DNA from: Metabacillus rhizolycopersici
Lineage (GTDB): Bacteria; Bacillota; Bacilli; Bacillales; Bacillaceae
DNA: 64,000 nt
NCBI RefSeq assembly: GCF_020075705.1
Contig: NZ_JAIQUM010000004.1
Coordinates: 1-64,000 of the forward strand
Direction: 5' to 3'
In this document: positions 56,646 to 64,000 of the stretch, piece by piece
Numbering within the stretch: the first letter of the stretch is position 1
Layout of the letters: every line of letters begins with the position of its first letter
Made by a program: the position numbers and the translations under genes
The notes under the pieces: model-generated
What the model saw: only the letters and a program-made list of their open reading frames with translations
What the model was told of the DNA's origin: nothing
The model's database searches: none

Positions 56646-57137
56646 ATGAAACGGAAACAAGGTTCAACAATTTTCTTGAAAGTAGTCATTTTTCTTATTG
56701 GTATTGCGGTATTTGCTGTGTGTATATTTGGGTTGCCTGGGGTAGCAAGTAGAGATGCAGCAGCGCATCCCCAGACTGCTTACTTGCAATATCCCTTTTT
56801 AGTATATGCGTACGTACTGTGTATTCCATTTTATGTTGCGTTGTATCAAGCATTTAAACTTTTAACCTACATTGATAAGAACAAGGCTTTCTCGGAATTA
56901 TCTGTTAGAGCTTTGAGGTATATAAAGTACTGTGCAATCACAATTAGTATCTTAATTGTAGTAGGAATAATACTATCCATAGCTATATTTTATGGCAGTG
57001 AAGATATAACAGGTATTATAATGCTGGCACTAATAAGCACTTTTGCTTCAAGTGTAATTGCAACCTTTGCGGCTGTTCTTCAAAGGCTTTTACAAGAAGC
57101 TATTGATATAAAGTCAGAAAATGATTTAACGGTCTGA
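56646..57137 (+). CDS. DUF2975 membrane protein (YoaS-like)
   Basis: 163 residues, four membrane segments (FLKVVIFLIGIAVFAVCIFG; PFLVYAYVLCIPFYVALY; and two in the second half). DUF2975 proteins are normally paired with a small XRE regulator; in B. subtilis yoaS is followed by yozG. Here the partner just downstream is broken. ATG 56646 follows aggagagg. Function unknown. Confidence 0.85.
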   Translation: MKRKQGSTIFLKVVIFLIGIAVFAVCIFGLPGVASRDAAAHPQTAYLQYPFLVYAYVLCIPFYVALYQAFKLLTYIDKNKAFSELSVRALRYIKYCAITISILIVVGIILSIAIFYGSEDITGIIMLALISTFASSVIATFAAVLQRLLQEAIDIKSENDLTV

Positions 57138-57147
57138 GGTGAAAAAT

Positions 57148-57345
57148 ATGGCAATTATAATCAATGTTGATGTAATACTGGCTAAAAGGAAAATGAGCGT
57201 TGCAGAACTTTAAGAGAGGGTTGGAATAAAGATGGCTAATCCTTCTATATTGAAAAATGGAAAGGCAAAAGAGATTCGATTATCAACTTTTTTATCAAGG
57301 TTATTAGTATCAATTCGATTAAACTTTATTTCAAAGCAACAATAG
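57148..57345 (+). pseudogene. yozG: Broken XRE-type regulator (YozG-like)
   Basis: Starts ATG 57148 after gaggtg, 10 nt after the DUF2975 gene: MAIIINVDVILAKRKMSVAEL, then TAA (57211-57213), then in the same frame ERVGIKMANPSILKNGKAKE and IRLSTF. YozG reads ...SVTELSERVGITMANLSILKNGKAKAIRLSTLEAI..., so one Ser codon became TAA. After RLSTF the frame ends at TAG 57343-57345 without the usual C-terminus, suggesting further damage. Confidence 0.82.
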
Positions 57346-57570
57346 CCACTTCTTGAGAATTCTGAATAATTCGTACAATAACGACGACCTTTTAATTGAT
57401 TAATATAGTATGGTATAGTAAATTGATTTACCGCAAATTAACGTGTTGTTATAAACTACCTTTTTAAGTTTTATGAAATATCGTAGTGAAGGTGGAGAAT
57501 AACTTCTCGTAATTGCAAAAGGTAGGATAAGACTTACTTTATTAAATCTATTTGGGTAGGAGGAAAAATA

Positions 57571-58278
57571 ATGAGTGTACATATTGGTGCAAAAGAACAT
57601 GAAATAGCTGAAACGGTCCTATTGCCAGGAGATCCATTACGTGCGAAATATATTGCCGAAACGTTTTTGGAGGATGTATTTTGTTATAATGAGGTAAGAG
57701 GTATGCTCGGGTTTACTGGAACCTATAAAGGTGAACGTATATCAGTTCAAGGTACAGGAATGGGGGTTCCTTCCATTTCAATTTACATAAATGAGCTAAT
57801 GAATAGCTACGGTGTTCAACAACTTATCCGTGTTGGAACATGCGGTGCAATCCAAAAGGATGTAAAGGTTCGTGATGTTATTTTGGCAATGAGTGCATCG
57901 ACTGATTCCCAAATGAACCGTTTAACATTTGGTGGTGTTGATTATGCACCAACAGCTAATTTTGAGCTTCTTAAAAAGGCTTATGATACAGGTGTTGAAA
58001 AAGGCTTAAACCTAAGAGTAGGTAGTGTCTTTACCGCAGACATGTTTTATAACGATAATTCTGAATTAGAAAAATGGGCGAAATATGGTATTCTTGGAAT
58101 CGAAATGGAATCAGCAGCCCTTTATACATTAGCAGCAAAATATGGTCGCAAAGCACTTTCTGTCTTAACTGTGAGTGATCATATTATTACAGGAGAAGAG
58201 ACAACATCAGAAGAACGACAAACTACATTCAATGATATGATCGTTGTTGCACTTGATGCGGCTATTAAGAAAGACTAA
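57571..58278 (+). CDS. deoD: Purine nucleoside phosphorylase DeoD
   Basis: Hexameric-type enzyme splitting purine (deoxy)nucleosides to base and (deoxy)ribose-1-phosphate. 235 residues; phosphate-site [26 protein letters not shown] (in parts), [20 protein letters not shown] and catalytic Asp in [14 protein letters not shown] 57571 after aggagg. Followed by a terminator. Confidence 0.96.
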   Translation: MSVHIGAKEHEIAETVLLPGDPLRAKYIAETFLEDVFCYNEVRGMLGFTGTYKGERISVQGTGMGVPSISIYINELMNSYGVQQLIRVGTCGAIQKDVKVRDVILAMSASTDSQMNRLTFGGVDYAPTANFELLKKAYDTGVEKGLNLRVGSVFTADMFYNDNSELEKWAKYGILGIEMESAALYTLAAKYGRKALSVLTVSDHIITGEETTSEERQTTFNDMIVVALDAAIKKD

Positions 58279-58305
58279 CGTGTGTGTATTACACACGTTT
58301 TTTTG
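58276..58305 (+). terminator. Terminator of deoD
   Basis: cgtgtgt / acacacg followed by TTTTTTTG. Confidence 0.88.
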
Positions 58306-58310
58306 TTGCC

Positions 58311-58466
58311 AGGAATTTATAAAGTTCTTGTACTGTGGATAAGCGCACGACATCCAGCGCAAGCGTCCGGTCTACAACCACTTTTGAATTGAAGGCAAAG
58401 TACGCCTTCTATTCAAAAGCCTCTTATTTGCCCGAGTCTAATCAAGGAGCTTGGGCTTTTGTTCTG
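58311..58466 (+). repeat. Dispersed repeat copy I
   Basis: Most complete copy: aggaatttataaagttcttg, perfect DnaA-box 9-mer 58334-58342, gcgcacgacatccagcgc, hairpin arms cttttgaat (58381-58389) / attcaaaag (58411-58419), then tcttatttgcccgag and ggagcttgggcttttgttct. The rest to 58795 is AT-rich, with only the yodJ promoter expected. Confidence 0.88.
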
Positions 58467-58795
58467 CATTAATTAAGAAATAAAACAGGGGTACATACGT
58501 AAAAATTACGGGCAATTATTCCACAATCTTTACTTTTTATCGATTTTCTCAAGTTTAGAAGTTGGGACTATTATTGCTAGTAAATGCCGGGTTTATAAGA
58601 ATTTAATAATTGTCATCAAAATATAACTTGTTATTGTGCAGATTTTGTCGATATAATTTGATTGAACAGTGTTTAAATTAAGTTTTAGTCAATAGGAAAA
58701 AAGGTAAAGATGAGGGTAGGAGCTTTTAATCATTTAAATTCATTGGCTTTTAATGATAGAATAGCTATTGTATTGATTTTAGATAGGGTGGTAAA

Positions 58796-59632
58796 ATGTC
58801 TATTTTTGTAAAAAAATGTCTAATTTTGTGTTTAGTATTAACTTTATCAGCTTGTAGTTTTTCACTTTCTAAAGGAATACCCTTTTTAAGTCAACAAGAG
58901 GGACAGGATATAAAACTAGCAGAACAAAAAAACATCATCGGAAATCACACAATTGTCCCGAAAGAAAATCAACAGATTGATGAAGACTTTTTATTAGAAT
59001 CTCAGTACTTTAATGTTGTAAAACAAGTTGATGGAAACCAGGTCATCGAAAATCCGACGAATATACTCGCAATGGTTAATAAAGATTTTGCATTGCCAGG
59101 TAACTATGAACCTTCTGACTTAGTTAAACCAAAGGTAGAGTTTTCCTTCGGTGATGATGATGTCCCCAAACGGTATTTAAGGAAGGAAGCAGCTCTAGCA
59201 TTAGAGGAATTATTTGCTCTAGCTGAAGCTGATGGAATCGAACTACTCGCTGTATCTGGTTATCGCTCGTATACTAGGCAACAAGGAATATACGATGTTG
59301 AAAAGAAACAAAAGGGCGAGGAACTGGCACGTCAAGCGGTTGCTTTACCAGGGCAAAGTGAACATCAAACAGGTTTAGCAATGGATATAACGAGCAGAAG
59401 TGCAAACCTTGAAATAACTGAAGCGTTTGGTGAAACTGTAGAAGGAAACTGGGTTAGAGAGAATGCACATAAAGCAGGCTTTATCATTCGATATCCAAAA
59501 GGTAAGGAATCGATTACGGGATATCAATATGAACCATGGCATTTGCGCTATGTTGGGAAAGTACAAGCCACTATTATCTTTAAAAACAAACTAACCTTAG
59601 AAGAATATTTTAATAAAGTGGAAAAAATCTAG
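58796..59632 (+). CDS. yodJ: D-alanyl-D-alanine carboxypeptidase lipoprotein, VanY family (YodJ)
   Basis: 278 residues. Lipobox TLSACSF (lipid anchor about residue 20), then an M15B peptidase: SGYRSYTRQQGIY, SEHQTGLAMDIT (zinc His and Asp) and EPWHLRYVG (catalytic Glu and His). Trims the last D-Ala from peptidoglycan stem peptides. ATG 58796 after agggtgg. Adjacent to ctpA in B. subtilis as well. Confidence 0.94.
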   Translation: MSIFVKKCLILCLVLTLSACSFSLSKGIPFLSQQEGQDIKLAEQKNIIGNHTIVPKENQQIDEDFLLESQYFNVVKQVDGNQVIENPTNILAMVNKDFALPGNYEPSDLVKPKVEFSFGDDDVPKRYLRKEAALALEELFALAEADGIELLAVSGYRSYTRQQGIYDVEKKQKGEELARQAVALPGQSEHQTGLAMDITSRSANLEITEAFGETVEGNWVRENAHKAGFIIRYPKGKESITGYQYEPWHLRYVGKVQATIIFKNKLTLEEYFNKVEKI

Positions 59633-59646
59633 CTGGTGATTAATGA

Positions 59647-60147
59647 ATGGTAGAAAACATGGACATTATTAGTAAGGATTTGAACATCTTATTTATCGGC
59701 TTCAATCCTAGCTTAGTTTCTGGTGAAGTAGGTCATCATTACGCAAATAAGAATAACCGATTTTGGAAAATTCTCCATGAGGCAGGTATTACAGATAGAC
59801 TGTATAAACCAGAAGAGGATGTTTTCTTATTAAACAGAGGGTTCGGTTTTACAAATATCGTTTCAAGAGCTACGAGGGCTGCCGCTGAAATAACTTCTGA
59901 GGAATATAAAATAGGTAGAGAACAGTTATGGCATAAGATCTCAACCTACCAACCAAAGATTGCATTTTTTGTTGGTAAAGGTGTATATCTTCAATACAGC
60001 CAAAGGAAAAAGGCTTTTTGGGGAGTACAAGAACAATCAATAGTCAATGGAGTTGTTGACTTCGTTGCTCCATCTTCGAGTGGCCTAGTTAGAATGAAAA
60101 TGGATGAAATCATTTCTATCTATAAAAAGGTGACTAAAATTCTTTAA
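59647..60147 (+). CDS. Mismatch-specific DNA glycosylase (Mug/TDG-like)
   Basis: 166 residues of the uracil-DNA glycosylase superfamily, removing U or T opposite G. Motif 1 GFNPSLVSGEVGHHYAN with NNRFWKIL, and motif 2 APSSSGLVRMK in place of the usual NPSG. Start ATG 59647, 14 nt after yodJ. Not in this place in B. subtilis, so probably an insertion. Confidence 0.87.
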   Translation: MVENMDIISKDLNILFIGFNPSLVSGEVGHHYANKNNRFWKILHEAGITDRLYKPEEDVFLLNRGFGFTNIVSRATRAAAEITSEEYKIGREQLWHKISTYQPKIAFFVGKGVYLQYSQRKKAFWGVQEQSIVNGVVDFVAPSSSGLVRMKMDEIISIYKKVTKIL

Positions 60148-60169
60148 TAGGTTCATTATTATAGTTGTC

Positions 60170-60214
60170 ATAGATAAAGGGAAGGCTAAGTGGCCTTCCC
60201 TTTATCTATAAATA
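60170..60214. terminator. Bidirectional terminator
   Basis: gataaagggaaggc / gccttccctttatc stem between convergent genes. Confidence 0.9.
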
Positions 60215-60227
60215 AAAGCATATCCTG

Positions 60228-60479
60228 TTACCAGAACAATAGACCGCCTAGTGCAACACCGGTAATAAATCCTAAAGCGATCCCATATGGTGCTCCAAAA
60301 CCGTATCCGTATCCGTAATAACCAAATCCATAGCCACCTCTGCCAATCGTTGGTTCGATATAAACTTTGTGAGGTGTGACTCTGTGAATTCTACCAACAT
60401 GTACTCGACCATTTCTATCATTAATTCTGACAACTTTTCCATTATAGCGGCAACATAAATGATAATAATGTTGTGACAT
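60228..60479 (-). CDS. Glycine/tyrosine-rich protein, possibly spore coat (83 aa)
   Basis: N-terminal half is basic and beta-like (CRYNGKVVRINDRNGRVHVG), then RGGYGFGYYGYGYGFG and a hydrophobic glycine-rich tail (GIALGFITGVALGGLLF). RBS gaggggaa; ATG 60479 is preferred over 60482. A second Gly/Tyr-rich gene lies at 63700. Coat or cell-surface role is an inference from composition. Confidence 0.72.
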   Translation of the reverse strand: MSQHYYHLCCRYNGKVVRINDRNGRVHVGRIHRVTPHKVYIEPTIGRGGYGFGYYGYGYGFGAPYGIALGFITGVALGGLLFW

Positions 60480-60567
60480 CATTTCCCCTCCCTATCGTTC
60501 ATTCACCATAGTTTATGTTGAGCGAAAGGAGGGGGATTGTACGCATAACTATAGCCTTACTCATTAT

Positions 60568-61284
60568 TTACTGTTTAAGAGTTTTACGAGCGAAGAAAAC
60601 ACGATAGGATAGTTTGTTATGATACTTCATCGTTATTCCTTCATGATTGGAAAGAAGGATAAAGGCACTTTCGGGTATCGATTCAATTGGGGAAAATTCA
60701 GTTGTAGGTTCATTTATATTTTCGATTAATAAGTCTTCTTGTGCTAAGGTTTTATAAATTGTCAATCCTCTTTGAGCAAATTGTTCCTGCCATTCATTTA
60801 TGGAAAAGATGTGATCACATCCATAAAATGTTGTAAGTTCTGTTAATTCTTCTTGGGAAAGCTGTTCATTTCGGACCATTTCAATTGCAATTATCCTGCC
60901 ATTAGACTTTAACATTCGAGATATTTCTGGTAAAGTTTGTTGCAACGATGTGAAATTTAAAACAGATTCGCATAAAATAACGTCAAATGTCTCGTTTGGA
61001 ACCGTGGTATTTGAAAGATTCTCATTCATGTAAGGTATATCAATATTCAAATCAAGATTTCTCTTTTTTGCATGTTTAATCATAAGCGGATCACTATCTA
61101 ATCCTGTCACGTTGTATCCTAATTGATATAAAAAACTCGTTGTTTGCCCGGTACCACAGCCTGCATCAAGAATATTTAATTCTAATGGGAATTTTTCATT
61201 TTCAAAAACTGCTTTTGTTAATAAAATACCTCCAGGATGTGCACCACCAATTCCTAATAAAGCTAACATGTTTAAATAGTCCAT
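60568..61284 (-). CDS. Class I SAM-dependent methyltransferase
   Basis: 238 residues. SAM motif I ILDAGCGTGQTTS, acidic loop GLDSDPLMI, motif IV-like FDVILCESVLNF and the post-motif RMLKSNGRIIAIEMV. Substrate unknown; resembles ubiquinone/menaquinone-type small-molecule methyltransferases. ATG 61284 with gggaggt. Confidence 0.88.
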   Translation of the reverse strand: MDYLNMLALLGIGGAHPGGILLTKAVFENEKFPLELNILDAGCGTGQTTSFLYQLGYNVTGLDSDPLMIKHAKKRNLDLNIDIPYMNENLSNTTVPNETFDVILCESVLNFTSLQQTLPEISRMLKSNGRIIAIEMVRNEQLSQEELTELTTFYGCDHIFSINEWQEQFAQRGLTIYKTLAQEDLLIENINEPTTEFSPIESIPESAFILLSNHEGITMKYHNKLSYRVFFARKTLKQ

Positions 61285-61344
61285 TTGTAAACCTCCCGTT
61301 GAGCTCCCTACCTTTAAACTATGTGAGAGTAAAAGGGCTGGTGA

Positions 61345-61617
61345 TTAAACACAACTAAAGAGATGATGTTTTTCATATAATTTTTTCAATTTCGGGTTAA
61401 TCATTTGTCGAATTTCAGCCTTGTAAATCGTTTGTAGGGAACATTTTACATGTAAAGTTTTGATAAAATAATCTAGCCGGTCATTTATATAGTCTACTAC
61501 TTGATTCTTATAAAAAAACGCATTGCTATTAATTTTATAATCTACATCTTTCATTAATGTTAATGAAAAATGTATCATTTCAAAATCAGTTTTTCCGATG
61601 TATTCCACTAGTTGCAT
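61345..61617 (-). CDS. Small hypothetical protein (90 aa)
   Basis: ATG 61617 after aaggaggt. Contains LVEYIGKTDFEMIHFSLTLM, YKNQVVDYINDRLDYF and a basic C-terminus (INPKLKKLYEKHHLF). Possibly co-transcribed with the methyltransferase 60 nt downstream. Family not recognised. Confidence 0.68.
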   Translation of the reverse strand: MQLVEYIGKTDFEMIHFSLTLMKDVDYKINSNAFFYKNQVVDYINDRLDYFIKTLHVKCSLQTIYKAEIRQMINPKLKKLYEKHHLFSCV

Positions 61618-61981
61618 TGTAAAAACCTCCTTAATTTACATTGTTGTAATAAACTTTACAATTAATTAATAAAAAAGTCTCGTGATTTTTGTCGAAATAG
61701 TTAAAAAATTTATTTATTGAATTTTATCGTAAAAAAGTAGCCATTTTAATATGAAGAACTGTTGAGTTATAAGGAATATAGGAGGGATATATGCCTTGAA
61801 ATGGTAGGTACATTGGATTGATTGGTATTAATTAAAAAATATTCTGTAAACTTTTTTCTTATTTCAGGCAGATTCATTTCTTTTTTTATAGATGAATGAG
61901 AGAAACTTTTCTCATAAATGTTGACGTAATTATTTGCCTTCGACATAATGAAAACATACATAAAGGTGGTGCAATGAAAAA
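61618..61981. other. Divergent region upstream of ctpA
   Basis: AT-rich; promoters for the minus-strand pair and ctpA. A minus-strand frame at 61767-61946 lacks a ribosome binding site and I do not accept it. Just before ctpA, an atgaaaaagtga mini-frame (61974-61985) overlaps the ctpA GTG. Confidence 0.35.
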
Positions 61982-63370
61982 GTGAAAAATAATAGATTTA
62001 TCGTTTGGATTATTGTGACAGCAATTGTTAGTGCAGGGGTTACATACAGTGTTGTACAACCATTAAAAGAAAGTAGTGTCGGTAATGGAGATCCTTTTCA
62101 AAAGCTAAGATCTACATATGATATCATACAAGAGGGTTATTATAAGGAGATTGAAACGGACAAGTTGGTAGAAGGTGCAATTAAAGGCATGGTCGAATCT
62201 CTTGAAGATCCATATTCGGTTTATATGGATGTTGAACAAGCGAAAAGTTTTAATGAAAATATTTCATCTTCGTTTGAAGGAATTGGTGCGGAAGTTCAAG
62301 AAAGTAATGGTAGCATTATGATTGTTTCTCCAATAAAAGGATCACCTGCTGAAGAAGTCGGATTAAAACCGAAAGACATCATCTTAAAAGTTAATAATGA
62401 ATCAGTTGAAGGACTTTCAGTCAACGAAGCGGTCTTGAAAATTAGAGGAGAAAAAGGGACGAAAGTGAATCTTGTTGTTCAACGTGCAGGTGCTGGGGAG
62501 CTTTCATTTACGATAACGCGAGACACAATCCCTTTAGAAACCGTATATTATGAGGTAATTGATGATAATATTGGTAAAATTCAAATAACTAAATTCTCCG
62601 AGTCTACAAGTGAAGAATTAGCGAATGCTCTAACTGATTTGCAGAATAAAAATGTTAAAGGAATAATTCTAGATTTGCGCCAAAATCCAGGGGGATTAAT
62701 GGATCAAGCAATAGCGATGTCTGAATTATTTGTACCTAACGGAAAGAATATTATGCAAGTAGAGTATAAAGATGGATCGAAAGAGGTTTTTAAATCAAAA
62801 AATAAAGCAGCAATAAATTTACCATTAACTGTTATTGTTGATGGTGGAACGGCTAGTGCAGGAGAAATAATGGCAGCAGCTTTACAGCAATCAACAGGAA
62901 TTTCTTTAGTTGGTGAAAAAACGTTTGGAAAAGGAACCGTTCAAACAGCAAATTTATTTAAAGATTCATCATCTGTAAAATATACGACAGCAAAATGGCT
63001 AACTCCTGATGGAAGTTGGATCCATGAAAAGGGAATTGAACCAGATATAAAAGCTAAACTACCTGACTATGCAAGCTTACCTTTTATTAATCCTGAAAAT
63101 GTGCTGCAAAAAGGAGCTTCAACATCGGAAGTAGATGCTGCTCAAAAAATGTTAAAAGCGTTAGATTATGAAGAAATAATCGTAAATGGTTATTTTGATG
63201 AGACTACTGAAAATGTTGTTGAAGAATTTCAAAAAGAGCATAACCTCGATGTAAATGGTAAAATAACTGGTGAAACAACGATGAAACTCATGGAACTTAT
63301 TTCAAATAAAATAAAAGAAAATGACACCCAACTCGAAAAAGCAATTTCTGTGTTAAAAGAAAAATTCTAA
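61982..63370 (+). CDS. ctpA: Carboxy-terminal processing serine protease (CtpA, S41)
   Basis: 462 residues. N-terminal membrane anchor (FIVWIIVTAIVSAGVTYSVV), PDZ domain (about 90-170, GSPAEEVGLKPKDIILKVN), S41 protease with Ser292 in GTASAGEIMAA and Lys317 in FGKGTVQT, and a C-terminal peptidoglycan-binding domain (VVEEFQKEHNLDVNGKIT). Partner of YodJ by position, probably acting in the wall or spore envelope. GTG 61982 is about 12 bases from aaaggtgg. Confidence 0.93.
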   Translation: MKNNRFIVWIIVTAIVSAGVTYSVVQPLKESSVGNGDPFQKLRSTYDIIQEGYYKEIETDKLVEGAIKGMVESLEDPYSVYMDVEQAKSFNENISSSFEGIGAEVQESNGSIMIVSPIKGSPAEEVGLKPKDIILKVNNESVEGLSVNEAVLKIRGEKGTKVNLVVQRAGAGELSFTITRDTIPLETVYYEVIDDNIGKIQITKFSESTSEELANALTDLQNKNVKGIILDLRQNPGGLMDQAIAMSELFVPNGKNIMQVEYKDGSKEVFKSKNKAAINLPLTVIVDGGTASAGEIMAAALQQSTGISLVGEKTFGKGTVQTANLFKDSSSVKYTTAKWLTPDGSWIHEKGIEPDIKAKLPDYASLPFINPENVLQKGASTSEVDAAQKMLKALDYEEIIVNGYFDETTENVVEEFQKEHNLDVNGKITGETTMKLMELISNKIKENDTQLEKAISVLKEKF

Positions 63371-63374
63371 TCAA

Positions 63375-63430
63375 TGTGTAAAAGCAGTATCTTTTATTCC
63401 TTGCAAGGGGTGAAAGATACTGCTTTTTTG
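63375..63430 (+). terminator. Terminator of ctpA
   Basis: aaagcagtatcttt / aaagatactgcttt arms with T run. Confidence 0.85.
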
Positions 63431-63699
63431 AATATTCTTATACTTCCCCTTATAGGATCTTTGCAGGAAGTTATCCTCATCTTTCAACTTTGTAGCTTAT
63501 GAATCTTGAGGTAAGGTGTTACTGCCCGAAAAGTATGGGATAAAAATGATATGAAGAATAATTTTCGTTTTGTTGGATGCGAAAGCTCGAATTCATGTAA
63601 GAAATAAACTAATTACCTAAAACTTAGTCACTAGCCCACTCCAAAACATACTTATATGAATACTTTTTAGTGTAGGTAAGTATGAGAGGAGGAAAAATA

Positions 63700-63939
63700 A
63701 TGAGACCTTATATGATGAGAAATAATATCCCTGGACCATACCCCGGTCAAAGATTCCTTTTTGGTGCACCATTTTTGGGAGGATTAGTTGGTGGTTTAGT
63801 TGGCACTGCAATATTTAGACCAAGACCACCGTTTTATCCATATGGTGGATATCCGCCTTATGGAGTTGGTGGTGGCTATGGTGGTGGATATGGCTTCCCT
63901 AATGGAGGTTATGGTTGCGGTGGTGGCTTTCCTTATTAA
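63700..63939 (+). CDS. Gly/Pro/Tyr-rich protein, possibly spore coat (79 aa)
   Basis: ATG 63700 after gagaggagg. RPYMMRNNIPGPYPGQRF, a short hydrophobic glycine stretch (LGGLVGGLVGTAIF), then PYGGYPPYGVGGGYGGGYG and a CGGG end. Composition is that of spore coat/crust or exported structural proteins. The gap before it (63371-63699) carries only the ctpA terminator and one actgcccg-type fragment. Confidence 0.7.
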   Translation: MRPYMMRNNIPGPYPGQRFLFGAPFLGGLVGGLVGTAIFRPRPPFYPYGGYPPYGVGGGYGGGYGFPNGGYGCGGGFPY

Positions 63940-63942
63940 CAG

Positions 63943-63975
63943 CAAAAACTACCTTATTTAGGTAGTTTTTTTACG
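63943..63975 (+). terminator. Terminator of the Gly-rich gene
   Basis: aaactacct / aggtagttt with TTTT. Confidence 0.88.
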
Positions 63976-63978
63976 TAA

Positions 63979-64000
63979 CGTAATTTATAAAATTCTTGTA
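63979..64000 (+). repeat. Dispersed repeat copy J (cut by the window end)
   Basis: Begins gtaatttataaaattcttgta, the family start, and runs off the window. Confidence 0.7.

Noticed and set aside
61767..61961. Minus-strand 50-65 codon frame upstream of ctpA
   Set aside because: No ribosome binding site at any start, low-complexity composition, and it lies in the promoter region of ctpA.

Overview
This is a chromosomal segment of an aerobic, spore-forming Bacillaceae species with AT-rich DNA. It carries spore genes (sspL, a gamma-SASP-like peptide, YuzL- and YjcZ-family peptides, two GerPA/PF-like proteins, ctpA, yodJ). Its gene order closely follows the Bacillus subtilis ypv-ypo block (ypvA, ypwA, xpt-pbuX, bcsA-ypbQ, dynA, ypbS, ypcP, sspL, ypdQ/ypeP/ypeQ, cspD, ugtP, metA, bsaA, ypgQ, ypgR, brxA, ypiP, ypjP, thyA-dfrA, yplQ, ilvA, ypmP-T, ypoP, msrA/B). 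That block runs directly into the yoz/yod block (yozE, yodN, yozD, yodM, deoD, yodJ, ctpA). In B. subtilis 168 these two blocks are separated by the SPbeta prophage; no prophage is seen here.

Layout. 1-80: tail of a transposase. 1.1-7.3 kb: helicase YpvA, carboxypeptidase YpwA and the guanine-riboswitch-controlled xpt-pbuX operon. 7.4-10.2 kb: accessory small genes, including a PH/SHOCT-like protein, a small regulator, paired GerPA/PF-like proteins with TTG starts, and a lone VWA-like domain. 10.7-16.5 kb: type III polyketide synthase with its methyltransferase, a Fur-controlled micropeptide and the double-dynamin DynA. 16.5-22.7 kb: small conserved genes, RNase H-like proteins and a cold-shock protein. 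23-32 kb: glycolipid synthase UgtP, MetA and redox/repair genes. 32-37.5 kb: secreted proteins, including a Pro-Pro endopeptidase-like metalloprotease, then thyA and dfrA. 38-46.7 kb: ilvA, the ypm genes, a MarR regulator and a fused MsrAB. 47-64 kb: the yoz/yod block with insertions (a Hanks-type kinase with a coupled basic micropeptide, a TipA-like MerR regulator, cydDC, a DUF2975 gene with a broken partner regulator, a mismatch glycosylase, a methyltransferase).

The outstanding feature is thyA, which is split by a 279-nt ORF-less group I intron (35590-35868). The P, Q, R and S core elements, the P1 U-G pair and the terminal G are all readable, and splicing restores a 320-residue thymidylate synthase. 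Other notable points are a dispersed intergenic repeat family with covarying hairpin arms, whose left module carries a consensus DnaA box, including one copy inserted between the guanine riboswitch and xpt. There are also a decayed sigma-54 activator (yplP) fragment before yplQ, a yozG-like pseudogene, and several small genes with strong ribosome binding sites that are easy to overlook. All functional statements rest on reading motifs and remembered family features; no database search was run.
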